Counted from the stretch's first letter, positions 25,501 to 35,842 are shown. The stretch is 64,000 nt of DNA from Chitinophagaceae bacterium (GCA_016717285.1 JADKFU010000002.1:1-64000), one strand, 5' to 3'. Notes: generated by a model from the sequence alone, not told the origin. A program made the numbers and translations.

Positions 25501-28177
25501 CACGTTACTTACAAACGCCACGAATCAAAACTATCAGCCAACTGTCACCAATGCGAATTATAAAGTAACAATTTCTGACTTGCACGGCTGCGCCAGAACT
25601 TCAGGCACCTTTGCAGTGAATGTAAATACAGGTACGCCGGCGTCATTAACAGTAACGGGAGGAACAACCATTTGCCAGGGACAGAGTACCAACATTGCAG
25701 CAACAGCAGGCTATAGTTCCTACCTGTGGCCGACAGGACAAACCACTGCTTCCATTTCTGTTTCTGCAGCAGGTAATTACTTTGTAACTACGACAGATGT
25801 CAACGGATGCACGGCAATTTCCACCCCCAAAACCATTATAGTGAATCCGTTGCCACAACCGGTCATCACAGCTACAGGAGCTACTTCTTTCTGCGATGGG
25901 GGAAGCGTAACACTTGATGCCGGAAGTGGCTATAGCGCTTATAACTGGTCGAATGGAAAATCAACACAAACAGTCAACATCACGGGTTCAGGAAATTATG
26001 CCGTTACGGTAACAGGTACCAATGGATGCGCTGCGACCTCGCTTCCTGTTGCAGTGACTGTCTGGATTCCGCCAAATCCGGTTATTTCAAGCAGTACAGG
26101 ATCTGCCACTTTCTGTGCTAACGCTGGCGTATATCTCACAACACTGCCGGGATACGCTTATCAATGGCAAAAATCCGGGAGTAACATTGTCGGTGCAACA
26201 CAACAGAATTATTTTCCCGCTTCCGGTGGTAGTTATAAAGTAATCATTTATGACAATCATGGCTGCTCGAAAACATCCGGCTCTTTTTCAATCACAGTAA
26301 ATGCTCTTCCGGCACCGGTAATTTCAGGTGCTGCTACGGTTTGCCAGGGCTCGTCCATTGTTTTAAGTTGCGGCACCTTCACATCTTATACATGGTCAAC
26401 AGGTGCTATTACTGCTTCCATCAACGTAAACACTGCCGGCACATTTGCAGTTACTGTTACTGATGCTAATGGTTGTTCAGGCACTTCACCTCAAAAAACT
26501 GTTACTTCTGGCCTGGCACTTGTTCCGGTTATTACGGCACAAGGTCCCACCCAATTCTGTGATGGCGGGTCTGTAACATTGGATGCCGGAAGCGGCTATT
26601 CCAGCTACCTCTGGTCAAATGGTAAAACCACGCAGACCAATGCAATCACGGCTTCGGGAAGTTTTGTAGTGACCGTCACCAATGCAAGTGGTTGTTCGGG
26701 AACTTCTGCGGCAGCTATAGTAGATGAATGGATTCCTCCAACGCCTGTAGTTACCACCAGTTCAGGGACCACAACTTTTTGTTCCGGCAGTGGCGTTTAT
26801 CTTACCACAATAGGCGGTTATAGTTATCAATGGCAAAAGACAGGAACTAATATTTCTGGAGCTACCAATCAAAATTATTCACCCACAGTGGGAGCAAACT
26901 ATAAAGTAATTATTACGGATAATCATGGCTGTTCAAAAACTTCTTCGGCTTTATCAGTCATCATCAACACAAGTCCGGCACCTGTAATTTCCGGTCCGGC
27001 AACGGTTTGTGTTGGGTCATCAATTGCTTTAAGTTGTGGCAGCTTCACTTCTTATGTATGGTCCACAGGTTCCAATGCTTCCACTATAAACGTGAATGCT
27101 GCGGGTTCCTTTAATGTAACAGTTACTGACTTAAATGGGTGTTCAGGCATTTCCCCTCAAAAGACGGTAGCGTTAAGTCAATTACCTGTGCCCATTATCA
27201 CTACTTCCGGACCAATAGAATTTTGTGATGGTGGCAGTGTAACGCTTGACGCAGGCAGTGGTTACAGCAGCTACAACTGGTCAAATAGCAAGACCACACA
27301 AACCAATGTCGTGAGTGCTTCCGGAAGCTATGTTGTCACTGTCACCAATGCAGGTGGTTGTACAGGAACTTCTGCAGCGATGAATGTAACGGCCTGGATT
27401 ATACCTTCGGTGAGTGTAACTGCAGTGGGGCCGATCACCTACTGCTTGAATTCAGGTACTTATCTTACTACACTCAGCGGACCGTATAACTACCAATGGC
27501 TTAAAGGCACAACCAATGTGATCGGCGCCACCAATCAAACATTTGCCCCTGTTTCCTCCGGCACCTATAAAGTGAAAGTGACAGATGTTAATGGCTGCAA
27601 CAAAACGAGCAGCGGTCTTAAGGTTACTGTAAATCCGCTGCCGGCTTCCACCATCAGCATCAGTGGCAGCAACAGCATTTGTGCAGGACAAACAAAGACC
27701 ATTACAGCCAACACAGGTTCAGGTCTTACTTATCTCTGGAAAAGAGAGGGTAATGTGATTGCCGGCGCTACAGCTTCTACCTATATAGCTTCACTTGCAG
27801 GTAACTATACTTGTGTTGTGACGAATTCATCGGGATGTGCTGTTACTTCCAACACCATAACGATCGTCATCAATTGCAAAGGTGATGCGCAAAATGGTAT
27901 GGAAGGTGATCATGTTTCCTGGTTGATTTATCCAAATCCAACGAACCATGAATTGCACATCCGGATGAGCACAGGTGAAGTAGAAAGCGGAGACTGCCTC
28001 ACAGAAATAAAAAACCTGATGGGTACTACCATCTGGTTTAATAAATCAACATTTATGGATCACTCCATTGAAACTGATTTATACCTTGACGCCGGCATTC
28101 CCGCCGGAATGTATTTCGTAGTGATACATGTGGGTGATATGATGTATCGTGCACCATTTGTGGTGAGCGGGAAATAA
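22510..28177 (+). pseudogene. Giant secreted glycosidase-like protein with Ig-like repeats and T9SS domain, one-base frameshift
   Basis: About 1890 codons once a shift is corrected in the A run 24621-24628: eight A, where seven joins the frames and gives a continuous 'LQTKKYTASGTYWV'. The frames 22510-24681 and 24524-28177 overlap there. The signal peptide is near 1-30. Residues about 31-510 resemble a clan-A TIM-barrel glycosidase: 'ELGNEFYLEG' with Glu168 as candidate acid/base and 'IWITEFNLS' with Glu301 as candidate nucleophile. A beta domain follows, then about a dozen roughly 85-residue Ig/PKD-like repeats ('GYSSYLWSNGKTTQ', 'CSGTS'). The C-terminus is a T9SS sorting domain ('WLIYPNPTNHELHI'). 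The protein is probably a surface polysaccharide-degrading or adhesive enzyme. The extra A may be real or a consensus error. Confidence 0.85.
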
Positions 28178-28198
28178 TCATTGTTCGGAATTTTTCAG

Positions 28199-28232
28199 GC
28201 AGCACATACAATGTATGTGTTGCGTTTTTTTT
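28199..28232 (+). terminator. Rho-independent terminator
   Basis: The stem GCAGCACATAC (28199-28209) pairs with GTATGTGTTGC (28213-28223), with one G-T pair and a 3-base loop. A run of eight T follows at 28225-28232. It ends the giant T9SS gene. Confidence 0.8.
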
Positions 28233-28573
28233 CATCGAGAGTTGAAAAAATGTAACTTGAAGTGTGTATAATACTTACAATAAAATGTCAGCGAAGTAAA
28301 CTTTCTGTGACCTCATGATTTATAGAAAGGCGTGTTATAAGTGATCGAATAAGGAAAGAAGTTGATTTTGCAAATGAAAGCAAGTAGTTCGTGTGAGTTA
28401 GCTCATAAGAAAAAATGGGAACCAGTCCACTCATCATTCCGGTCTCACAACTTGGCGCTGATGGTTTGTATTTATACACTTTAAATTTTAATGAAAGAAA
28501 AGTTGTTTTAACTGGGAAATTTTTAATTCAGCGACAAAGGTGTGATGCATTTGTTCCTATTAATGGAATAATT
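28233..28573. other. Intergenic region, no gene seen
   Basis: AT-rich spacer between the giant T9SS gene and the VapC-like toxin. A 63-codon minus-strand reading (28288-28479) has no family resemblance. I see no clear signal here. Confidence 0.4.
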
Positions 28574-28960
28574 CTACATCAACCTTAAGTTGGTTATTCT
28601 TTGAAAGTGAGAAATATTTAATGTTGCTAACTTCAGATTGTTTTCAATGGCAGTTGCAGCGATCATTAGATCAGGAATTTCCAATCCTTTACCTATGCGT
28701 TTCAATTCCGCTTCAATTGTTGCTGCTCTTCGGGCCGCTTGACTTGTGAAAGGTAAAATTAGAAGCTGGTTGAAAAATTCTTCCCAATAGGTTTGTTGCA
28801 TGGAATTACTACCAACAAAAATTTCAAACTCTGTTATGGTGGAAACTGCAAACAGGTATTGCTGTGATGAAAATTGAAAGAACCTGCTTTTATTTTTTTC
28901 CTTTTTTCTGAAGAAATCAATGAGTATCGACGTATCGAGGCAAATCAGTTCTGTCGCCAT
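28574..28960 (-). CDS. PIN-domain toxin, VapC family
   Basis: 128 residues, a single PIN domain. The acidic site is Asp9 (LDTSILID), Glu44 (TEFE) and Asp97 (EIPDLMIAATAI). Asn115 lies in 'TLNISHFQRI', the usual fourth motif, so the active site looks complete. VapC toxins are Mg-dependent ribonucleases that cleave tRNA or rRNA and are held inactive by the antitoxin encoded just upstream. Here the upstream gene overlaps by 16 bases, as is normal for these pairs. The toxin-antitoxin pair is probably functional. Confidence 0.88.
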   Translation of the reverse strand: MATELICLDTSILIDFFRKKEKNKSRFFQFSSQQYLFAVSTITEFEIFVGSNSMQQTYWEEFFNQLLILPFTSQAARRAATIEAELKRIGKGLEIPDLMIAATAIENNLKLATLNISHFQRITNLRLM

Positions 28961-29169
28961 TCATTGAATTGTTTTCTGAATTTCTGATACTGTTTAAATT
29001 GGCTTGAAGACATAACTGGAGCGGAGAGTAGAAATTCTTTATCGAATTGCTTAGCAGTGATAAAATCAGACTTAGCATTCTTCAAAACTGAGAGAAGTTT
29101 TTCAAAATCCTGCTCAGGCAACTGAGTGATCAGTTTGAGCACTTCCCGGTAGCTGGTTTTTGTTTTCAT
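28945..29169 (-). CDS. Probable antitoxin partner of the PIN toxin
   Basis: 74 residues from the ATG at 29169; an in-frame ATG at 29211 would add an unlikely hydrophobic 14 residues. The sequence begins 'MKTKTSYREVLKLITQLPE', continues with a helical, Lys-rich middle and ends 'FRKQFNEWRQN'. It has no VapB AbrB or RHH signature that I can name. It looks like the small helical partners found before PIN genes in Bacteroidota (DUF2281-like pattern, uncertain). The antitoxin role is inferred from size, order and the 16-base overlap with the toxin. Confidence 0.65.
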   Translation of the reverse strand: MKTKTSYREVLKLITQLPEQDFEKLLSVLKNAKSDFITAKQFDKEFLLSAPVMSSSQFKQYQKFRKQFNEWRQN

Positions 29170-29330
29170 GATCAATTCAAAGGTAAATATTTTCATGGAA
29201 AGATTCTTCATAGTTTTTCATCTGCATCCCCTGTACATATTATCAACTGCTCATTTCTATTTTATAAGAATGTGATTTTATTTCATGCCCTTTACGATAA
29301 GCGCTGTTCAAGGCTGGAGTTTCATCAGTC

Positions 29331-29614
29331 TTAAAAGCAATACCGGCTTTTTTGCTGAGTCATAATTTTTTGGATACGCATTCGTCGAGTAGGATTTTCA
29401 TTTGAAAATACTTTAGTCAATATCATACTTAAACCTACATCAAGCACTTTTACTGTCTGACTTTTTTTTACCGGTGGAAAGTCATCGAGTAATGATTCCA
29501 ATGTTTCACCGGTTTATATGTAATCTTAAAGGTTTTTAACAGGCATACGGTTTCTGCCAATACAGGACTGCTGCTCATAATTTCCGGATCAATAGTTATA
29601 AGATTTTTCGTCAC
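29331..29614 (-). pseudogene. DUF433 antitoxin relic, frameshifted
   Basis: On the minus strand from a GTG at 29614 the peptide reads 'VTKNLITIDPEIMSSSPVLAET', the typical DUF433 N-terminus. After about 90 bases the match moves to another frame: 'GETLESLLDDFPPVKK' and then 'VKVLDVG', the second half of the DUF433 helix-turn-helix domain. This runs to a TAA at 29331. One or more indels and lost residues lie between the halves. DUF433 proteins are antitoxins of DUF5615 PIN-like toxins, and the start of such a toxin follows directly, so this is a dead toxin-antitoxin unit. Confidence 0.75.
29360..29401 (-). pseudogene. DUF5615 PIN-like toxin relic (first 13 codons)
   Basis: ATG at 29401 opens 'MKILLDECVSKKL' and then TGA. 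'MKILLDEC' with Asp6/Glu7 is the classic start of DUF5615 toxins, which follow DUF433 antitoxins with an overlap as here. What follows does not resemble the rest of the domain, so nearly the whole toxin has been lost. Confidence 0.7.
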
Positions 29615-29778
29615 GACTTTTGGTTAGCAATAAATTTCCTTGAAATTTTAGTTAAATCAAGTGAAGGTAGCTTGTGAAAAGTGGAGGCTTTTTAGGAATT
29701 AAACTGATAATTTTTTCAAAAGACAACCCGACTCTATTTGTCAAACCAATTAACGTTAAAAAAAACAGACGATAGTTG

Positions 29779-31503
29779 TTATTTATTTGTTGATGCATAT
29801 TCCAACACGATATCATTCACTGAAACTTTCCTGCTGATATGTCCGATTATTTCTTCCATGCCCTGGGCGCGCAACAGGTCACGCGCTTGCGAAAGAGCTT
29901 CCACAATTTTAAAGGTGACACCTCTGAGTTTTAGCTCATTGCTAAGCTGGAGCAACATCTTTGATCCCGAAACATCAACGAATGGTGAAGACGACAAATC
30001 AAGTATCAACAGCTTATTGTTGTTTTTGTCGAGACTGATTTTGCGCATAATATCAGCGAAAATATGATCAGCATTAAAATATAGTATGGATGCTTCAACA
30101 CGTAAAATTTTTACGCCATCGATCTCTGTATTGTCAGTATGCCTCAAGATATCGGAAAAGCGAACGGTATTGCCAATCCGTCCAAGCACTGCTACATTCG
30201 GCGTAGCTGTGCGACGCAGCAGAAATGCAATAGACATTAAAACAGCAATCATAACGCCTTTTAATATACCAAAAGTCAGTACACCGGCAACAGCAATCAT
30301 GGCCACCGTGAACTCCAGCTTACTGAGTTTATAAATGCGTTTAAGTTCTTTCACTTTTATGAGACCGGCAACTGCATGAATTACTATCACTGCCAGTAAA
30401 ACCTCAGGAAGATTTTTGAGCAAGTCTGTGAAAAAAAGTAATAACACAGCAAGTGTAACTGAACAAATAATCAGCGACAACGGAGTTTTTGCTCCTGACT
30501 TTTCATTCACAGTTGATTGTGATAAACCACCGGCAACAGGATAACCGCCTGAAAATGCCGCTGCAAAATTCGCGGCACCCATGGAAAGTAATTCCTGCCG
30601 TGGATTGATCTCATAATTATTTTTCAACGCGAAGGTGCGGGCAGCAGAAACCGTTTCAATGTAACCCATGAGGAAACAGGCGAACGCAAGCGCAAGCACG
30701 CCATCCACATCGCTCATGCGAAGAGAGGGTTTGCCGATCGATGGCATTCCACTCGGAATAGCACCCGTAATGTGAATGCCATAGGAAGTTAAGGACGTGA
30801 CAGAAATCACTACAATGGAAGCAATCAACACTACGAGCGAAACCGGTTTTCCGGGAAATAGTTTATCACCAATGAGCAACAGCGCGAGTGCAACCATTCC
30901 AAAAGCAAATACGATCCAGTTTGTTTCAGGCAGGTTTTTTATCAAGGTAATAATGCGTTCGAAAAAATTTGATCCTCCTCCTTCTACGCCAAATATTTTC
31001 GGTAATTGGGTGGTTGCAATTGAAAGTGCCGCGCCAGCTTTGAATCCAAGTAAAATACTTTCACTGATGAAGCTGACTAGAGAGCTGAGCTTGAAAATAT
31101 AAGCCAGTACACAAATGACAGCGATCACTAATGCAGTAAGTTCAGCAATGGCCATCCATCTCTGTAAATCTCCGCCGGAAAGAACAGCTACAGTGGTTCC
31201 CACCATGAGCGAAATTGCTGATGTTGGACCAACAGCTACTTGTTTTGCAGTAGTGAAAACCGCGAAGAACAATCCTGCAGCCAGGCAGCAATAAATACCG
31301 GCCTGCACAGGAAGTCCGGCAAGCGTGGCATACGCCATTGATTCAGGGAGAACGAAGGAGGCCAGTGTGATTCCGGCAATGATGTCCCAGGTTAAAAATT
31401 TCTTCTCATACTTTGGAAACCATTGGAGGATGGGAATAAGTGTTCTCCAATTGCGAAGGTGATGCAGGATTGGTTTTGTTGTTGTGGGCGAAGATTCTTC
31501 CAT
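29779..31503 (-). CDS. SulP family anion transporter with STAS domain
   Basis: 574 residues. Residues about 30-420 are the transmembrane SLC26/SulP core ('ITLASFVLPESMAYATLAGLP', 'GPTSAISLMVG', 'GYPVAGGLSQSTVN'). Residues about 440-560 form the cytoplasmic STAS domain ('LRVEASILYFNADH', 'LILDLSSSPFVDVSG'). SulP proteins move sulfate, bicarbonate or other anions with H+ or Na+. Neither sulfate assimilation genes nor a carbonic anhydrase lies next to it, so the substrate is open. Another SulP gene lies at 60862-62631. Confidence 0.92.
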   Translation of the reverse strand: MEESSPTTTKPILHHLRNWRTLIPILQWFPKYEKKFLTWDIIAGITLASFVLPESMAYATLAGLPVQAGIYCCLAAGLFFAVFTTAKQVAVGPTSAISLMVGTTVAVLSGGDLQRWMAIAELTALVIAVICVLAYIFKLSSLVSFISESILLGFKAGAALSIATTQLPKIFGVEGGGSNFFERIITLIKNLPETNWIVFAFGMVALALLLIGDKLFPGKPVSLVVLIASIVVISVTSLTSYGIHITGAIPSGMPSIGKPSLRMSDVDGVLALAFACFLMGYIETVSAARTFALKNNYEINPRQELLSMGAANFAAAFSGGYPVAGGLSQSTVNEKSGAKTPLSLIICSVTLAVLLLFFTDLLKNLPEVLLAVIVIHAVAGLIKVKELKRIYKLSKLEFTVAMIAVAGVLTFGILKGVMIAVLMSIAFLLRRTATPNVAVLGRIGNTVRFSDILRHTDNTEIDGVKILRVEASILYFNADHIFADIMRKISLDKNNNKLLILDLSSSPFVDVSGSKMLLQLSNELKLRGVTFKIVEALSQARDLLRAQGMEEIIGHISRKVSVNDIVLEYASTNK

Positions 31504-31869
31504 CAGAATTATGCATCAAAAACTAATATCGGCTATCGATTAACGATGTATGATTTTCGAATTTAATGAGGCGCTGAGCTTTTTATTTCTCAATTCAAAA
31601 TCGTTGATCGTTGTTCCATATTTTGAATTTTGTTTCTTTGGCCATTTCATTTCTCGCGTGCATGAATAATTTTAGAAGCCATCTTAAAATTGATACGTCA
31701 TGCTGAATTTATTACGGCATCTTCCTTTTTACACGAGATTCCGAATCAAGTTCGGAATGACTCCGCTCTTTTAGCTTTTTGAAATGTCTGCCAGTTATCA
31801 ATTCAGTCAATCCAGACTGAGTTTTTACTTTTTAAAAAAATCTTTAATCGATATTCGCTATTATCAAGT
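31504..31869. other. Intergenic region with one dispersed repeat
   Basis: 366 bases between the SulP and PPK2 genes. It contains the palindromic repeat at 31696-31762 and otherwise no coding signal that I can see. Confidence 0.5.
31696..31762. repeat. Dispersed 'CGTCATGCTGAA' repeat with hairpin
   Basis: It begins CGTCATGCTGAATTTATT and ends with the hairpin ATTCCGAA-TCAAG-TTCGGAAT. This repeat type is familiar from intergenic regions of many Bacteroidota and other bacteria (general knowledge; not checked here). Confidence 0.5.
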
Positions 31870-32775
31870 TCACTTTTCAGCCAGCAGCATTTCCTTCGCT
31901 GTTGCAATTTCTTTCAGCTTTGCATCATCGACTTTAGGATAATGTAAATCCAGCCCTGCCATGGTATCTATGATTGCCGCTGCAACAATCACACGTGTGT
32001 ACCACTTATTATTTGCAGGAATCACATACCATGGCGAATGTTTAGTGGCGGTATTTTGGATCATTTTCTCATAAGCATCCATGTAATCATCCCAAAACGC
32101 GCGTTCTTTTATGTCTGATGAAGAAACCTTCCAGTTCTTATCTGCATTGTCAAAGCGCTCAAGAAATCTTCTTTTCTGTTCCTTCCTCGAAAGATGGAGG
32201 AAGAATTTTATGGTAAGTGTACCATTACGTGATAAGTATTTTTCAAAATTGCGCAGGTCTTTATAACGATTGTCAAAAAGATCTTTATCTACCAGGTCCT
32301 GAGGAATTTTCTGATATTTCATCAATTCAGGATGCACTTTCACTACGAGCACTTCTTCATAGTAGGAACGGTTAAAAATTCCGATGCGGCCACGCTCGGG
32401 TAATTCCTTCTGGCAGCGCCATAGATAATCGTGATCAAGATCTGTTGAAGTGGGTGCTTTGAAAGAAGATACCTGGCAACCCTGTGGATTAACGCCACTC
32501 ATTACATGCTTGATGGCACCGTCTTTTCCGGCAGCATCCATGGCCTGAAAAATCAGTAACAAACTCCAGCGATCCTGTGCATACAGCATGTCCTGCAAAG
32601 TAGCAAGCGCTTCTACGCCGATCTGCAACGCTTCCTTTGCGCGGGGCTTATCCTCCGAACCCAATTGGCCGGTATCATCAGGATCAATGTCTTTGAGTTT
32701 GAATTTTTCACCATCAGTAATACGATAAGGTGCTGATAGTTCGTCTGATACTTTGATGATCTCTTTGAGTTTCAT
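31870..32775 (-). CDS. Polyphosphate kinase 2 family protein
   Basis: 301 residues from the ATG at 32775; the upstream in-frame ATG at 32820 adds a hydrophobic stretch absent from the family. The Walker A motif is 'AMDAAGKDG' (Asp80, Lys84). The 'FNRSYYEEVLVVKVH' Walker B and lid region, 'NFEKYLSRNGT' and 'DNADKNWKVSSSD' are PPK2 hallmarks. PPK2 enzymes transfer phosphate between polyphosphate and nucleotides; this short single-domain form probably phosphorylates AMP or ADP/GDP with polyP. Cytoplasmic. No ppk1 or ppx gene is nearby. Confidence 0.93.
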   Translation of the reverse strand: MKLKEIIKVSDELSAPYRITDGEKFKLKDIDPDDTGQLGSEDKPRAKEALQIGVEALATLQDMLYAQDRWSLLLIFQAMDAAGKDGAIKHVMSGVNPQGCQVSSFKAPTSTDLDHDYLWRCQKELPERGRIGIFNRSYYEEVLVVKVHPELMKYQKIPQDLVDKDLFDNRYKDLRNFEKYLSRNGTLTIKFFLHLSRKEQKRRFLERFDNADKNWKVSSSDIKERAFWDDYMDAYEKMIQNTATKHSPWYVIPANNKWYTRVIVAAAIIDTMAGLDLHYPKVDDAKLKEIATAKEMLLAEK

Positions 32776-33146
32776 TGTTTGAAGAAATTGAATGAAAAAT
32801 GTAATAATAGAAGTTTCCAAACTAAATTACAATGACATTATTATTTATAAGGCTGAACACGCACCTGTTACTTATTGAAAAAATCTAAGGCAGTGTGTGA
32901 GACTTCATTCCGATAACAATGTTTTTTTGCATGCTTTCAAAAGGAAGATCGTATAACATGACCCCCGGAAAAAAATACATCTCGCCCGATGAATTACAAA
33001 CCTATGGTTACCGATATTTATTCAATACTCAGTAGTATTTTTCGCATTTTTGCAAAAACTTAAAACGTGTATTATGGTGCTTTAAAGGCGCTCCATAAAT
33101 CCGAACCATTTCTTTCAAATAAATTCCTAACCCAAAAAGTTTATTT
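32776..33146. other. Intergenic region
   Basis: 371 bases between divergent PPK2 and asparaginase genes, so it should hold both promoters. A 25-codon ATG reading at 32958-33035 is open, but I do not recognise it and it may be a relic or chance. Confidence 0.4.
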
Positions 33147-34189
33147 ATGAAAAAGCTACTTTCGATTTTAGTAATCCTGATTCTGATTACACAAGTTCAG
33201 GCACAACAACTACCACGTGTAATAATTTTAGCAACAGGTGGAACCATTGCCGGAGCGGGCGCATCGTCTGACCGGGCAGGTTATACCGCAGGTAAAATTC
33301 CCATCGATGATCTTATTGGTTCCATACCTACCGTAAAAAAAATTGCAAATATTACGGGTGAACAAATTGCTTCCGTGGGGAGTCAGGACATGACCATTGA
33401 TATTTGGAAAAAGCTTGCCATCCGTATCAATGAAATCATTAAGAATAAAGAAGCTGAAGGTATTGTGGTTACACACGGTACTGATACCCAGGAAGAAACC
33501 GGTTACTTTCTCGACCTGGTAGTTCCATCCGATATGCCGGTTGTACTTACCGGTTCCATGCGCCCGGCAACTGCCATCAGTGCTGACGGTCCTAAGAATC
33601 TGTACGATGCCATTACAGTAGCTATAGATCCAAAGACCAAGGGCAGAGGTGTACTGATTAGTTTTAATGAGGGGATTTATGATGCAAGGGAAGTAATGAA
33701 GATGAGCACCACAAAAACAAATGCATTTGGCTCGCCAAATACCGGTGCAGTTGGCCAGGCTTACGATGGTAAAGTAGAATATTATTCCTCTTCTATGCGG
33801 GAAGGAAAAACACCATTCAGTATAACTGCGGAAACCAAGCTGCCGCGGGTGGATATTGTTTACATGTATGCTGATGCATCAGCCGACCAGATTGATCTGC
33901 TGATTAGTAAAAAGTGGATGGCATTGTAATAGCAGGTGTCGGAAATGGCAACTTCAACAAGGCATTTACGGATGGAGTGAAGCGTGCTGTTGCAGCAGGA
34001 ATTATTGTTTGCCGTGCAAGCCGGACACCATCAGGCAGGGTTGTTCTTCATGATGAAATTAATGATGATGAACTGGGCACTATCGTTTCAGATGACCTTA
34101 CTCCTCAGAAAGCCAGGATATTATTAATGCTTGGTCTTACACAAACAAAAGATAAAAAGCAACTGCAGAGCTATTTCTTCAAGCACTAA
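33147..34189 (+). pseudogene. ansB: Secreted type II L-asparaginase, one-base frameshift
   Basis: Two overlapping frames (33147-33929 and 33914-34189) make one asparaginase of about 347 residues. The break is in the A run 33909-33913: six A instead of five joins 'LISKK' to 'VDGIVIAGVGNGN' cleanly. The signal peptide is residues 1-19 ('VQA-Q'). The first catalytic threonine is in 'ATGGTIAGAG', the second Thr-Asp pair in 'THGTDTQEETG', and the lysine lies in the 'GSMRPATAISADGPKN' region. The enzyme hydrolyses asparagine to aspartate and ammonia in the periplasm. A signal-peptide-bearing aspartase gene follows 170 bases later. The deletion could be real or a consensus error. Confidence 0.88.
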
Positions 34190-34233
34190 GTTGTTTCTGA
34201 AGTGATTTGCAAATCATATCCAATCAGTATAAT

Positions 34234-34284
34234 CTTCGACAAGTTCAGGTGACATCTTGCGATGCCATCCTGAGCTTGTCGAAG
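34234..34284. repeat. Inverted pair of the CTTCGACAAG repeat
   Basis: CTTCGACAAGTTCAGG (34234-34249) and CCTGAGCTTGTCGAAG (34269-34284) are reverse complements with one mismatch and a 19-base loop. It lies between the asparaginase and aspartase genes and could attenuate or stabilise a shared transcript. Related copies are at 40408-40463. Confidence 0.7.
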
Positions 34285-34359
34285 TATTGGAACACGTCCG
34301 ATAAATAAATTTCAACAGTCTTCAGGAAATAAAAATTTTCTAACCATAAATAAAGAACA

Positions 34360-35814
34360 ATGAAAAATCTAAAACCGGTGCTACTTATCCTGATCTTATT
34401 TTTCACTCAGGACATCTATGCTCAAACAAGAACAGAACACGATTTGCTTGGCGATAAACAAATTCCCGCTGATGCGTATTATGGTATTCAGACCGCGCGA
34501 GCGCTGGAAAATTTCCCGGTGAGCGGAGTAAAAACAAACTTTTACCCGGACTATGTAAGAGCATATGCCATGGTAAAGCTGGCTGCTGCCCGTGCCAACA
34601 ACCAGGTGGAAGGAAGATTGTCGAAGGAAAAGCTGGCAGCTATTGAAAAAGCCTGCCAGGCGGTGATCGATGGAAAATATCACGACCAGTTTTTGGTTGA
34701 CTTGTATCAAGGTGGAGCCGGAACGTCGGCCAATATGAATTCATGCGAAGTGTTGGCCAACATTGCGCTGGAGATGAGCGGTCATAAAAAAGGAGAATAT
34801 CAGTACATAGAACCGCATGATGATTTAAACATGGGTCAATCAACAAACGATGTATACCCTACAACTATTCACGTAGCATTGTTATTACACAACGACAAGT
34901 TAATAAGCCAGGCGCAGTTGCTCTCTCAGTCATTTCATAAAAAGGGAGATGAATTTAAAAACCTACTGAAGATGGGCCGCACGGAGGGCCAGGATGCGGT
35001 TCCGATGACGCTGGGTCAGGAATTTCATGGCTTTGGTAATCAGCTTGATGACGCAATTGATGTGCTCCGTAAAACGGAGGCTTATTTATATGAAGAGAAT
35101 ATGGGTGCAACAGCTATTGGTACAGGTATAACTGCGACTCCTGGTTATGCGGAAAAATGCGCAGTTCAACTTGCGAAAATTACTGGCAAGCCCATGGTGC
35201 TGGCTCATGACCTGGTTGCAGCTACAAGCAGCATGCAGGCATTTGTGATGTACTCCGCTGCATTAAAAAACTTTGCTGTCACTTTGTCAAAGATCAGCAG
35301 CGATCTGATATTCCTTGCATCAGGTCCACGCACTGGTATTTTTGAAATCAATTTACCTGCACTTCAACCCGGTTCATCTATTATGCCTGGTAAGGTAAAT
35401 CCCGTAATGCCGGAGTTAATGAACAATGTATGTTTTAAAGTTATTGGAAACGATTTAACTGTTACGGTCGCGTCGCAGGACGGGTTGTTGCAACTGAATG
35501 CTTATGAGCCCGTGGTTGCTATTGCTATCATGGAATCACAAGCCATACTTTTTAAATCATTGCCATTATTCGCAAAAAATTGTATTGATGGAATTACTGC
35601 CAACGAAGACGTGCTCAAGCATTACATGGATCGCAGCGTTGGAATTGTAACGGCGCTTAATCCTATATTGGGTTATGAAAAAACAACTGAGCTGGCAAAA
35701 GAAGCACTAGCGACAAACAAGGGGATATTGGAATTGATACGTGAAAAGAAATTATTGACAGAAGATCAGATAAATAAGCTTTTAGACCCTGCTGCCATGA
35801 CAGGACAGAAATAA
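34360..35814 (+). CDS. aspA: Aspartate ammonia-lyase with signal peptide
   Basis: 484 residues. The catalytic part has all aspartase features: 'DLLGDKQIPADAYYGIQT', 'GGAGTSANMN', 'PHDDLNMGQSTND', 'GRTEGQDAVPMTLGQEF' and the flexible loop 'GSSIMPGKVNPVMPE' with the likely catalytic base Ser339. Unusually, residues 1-22 are a clear Sec signal peptide (basic N-region, 'LLILILFF' core, cleavage 'YA-Q'), while known aspartases are cytoplasmic. The reaction, aspartate to fumarate plus ammonia, would then occur in the periplasm, right after asparaginase. Downstream are a porin, a dicarboxylate transporter and malic enzyme. The gene is intact. Confidence 0.93.
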   Translation: MKNLKPVLLILILFFTQDIYAQTRTEHDLLGDKQIPADAYYGIQTARALENFPVSGVKTNFYPDYVRAYAMVKLAAARANNQVEGRLSKEKLAAIEKACQAVIDGKYHDQFLVDLYQGGAGTSANMNSCEVLANIALEMSGHKKGEYQYIEPHDDLNMGQSTNDVYPTTIHVALLLHNDKLISQAQLLSQSFHKKGDEFKNLLKMGRTEGQDAVPMTLGQEFHGFGNQLDDAIDVLRKTEAYLYEENMGATAIGTGITATPGYAEKCAVQLAKITGKPMVLAHDLVAATSSMQAFVMYSAALKNFAVTLSKISSDLIFLASGPRTGIFEINLPALQPGSSIMPGKVNPVMPELMNNVCFKVIGNDLTVTVASQDGLLQLNAYEPVVAIAIMESQAILFKSLPLFAKNCIDGITANEDVLKHYMDRSVGIVTALNPILGYEKTTELAKEALATNKGILELIREKKLLTEDQINKLLDPAAMTGQK

Positions 35815-35842
35815 ATATTGGTTAACCTAAAAAATTAGAGCC

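Noticed and set aside
28288..28479. 63-residue minus-strand reading in the gap before the VapC gene
   Set aside because: No recognisable domain, no promoter and no coding context.
32958..33035. 25-codon ATG reading before the asparaginase
   Set aside because: Too short to judge and no known small-protein family matches; mentioned only as part of the gap.
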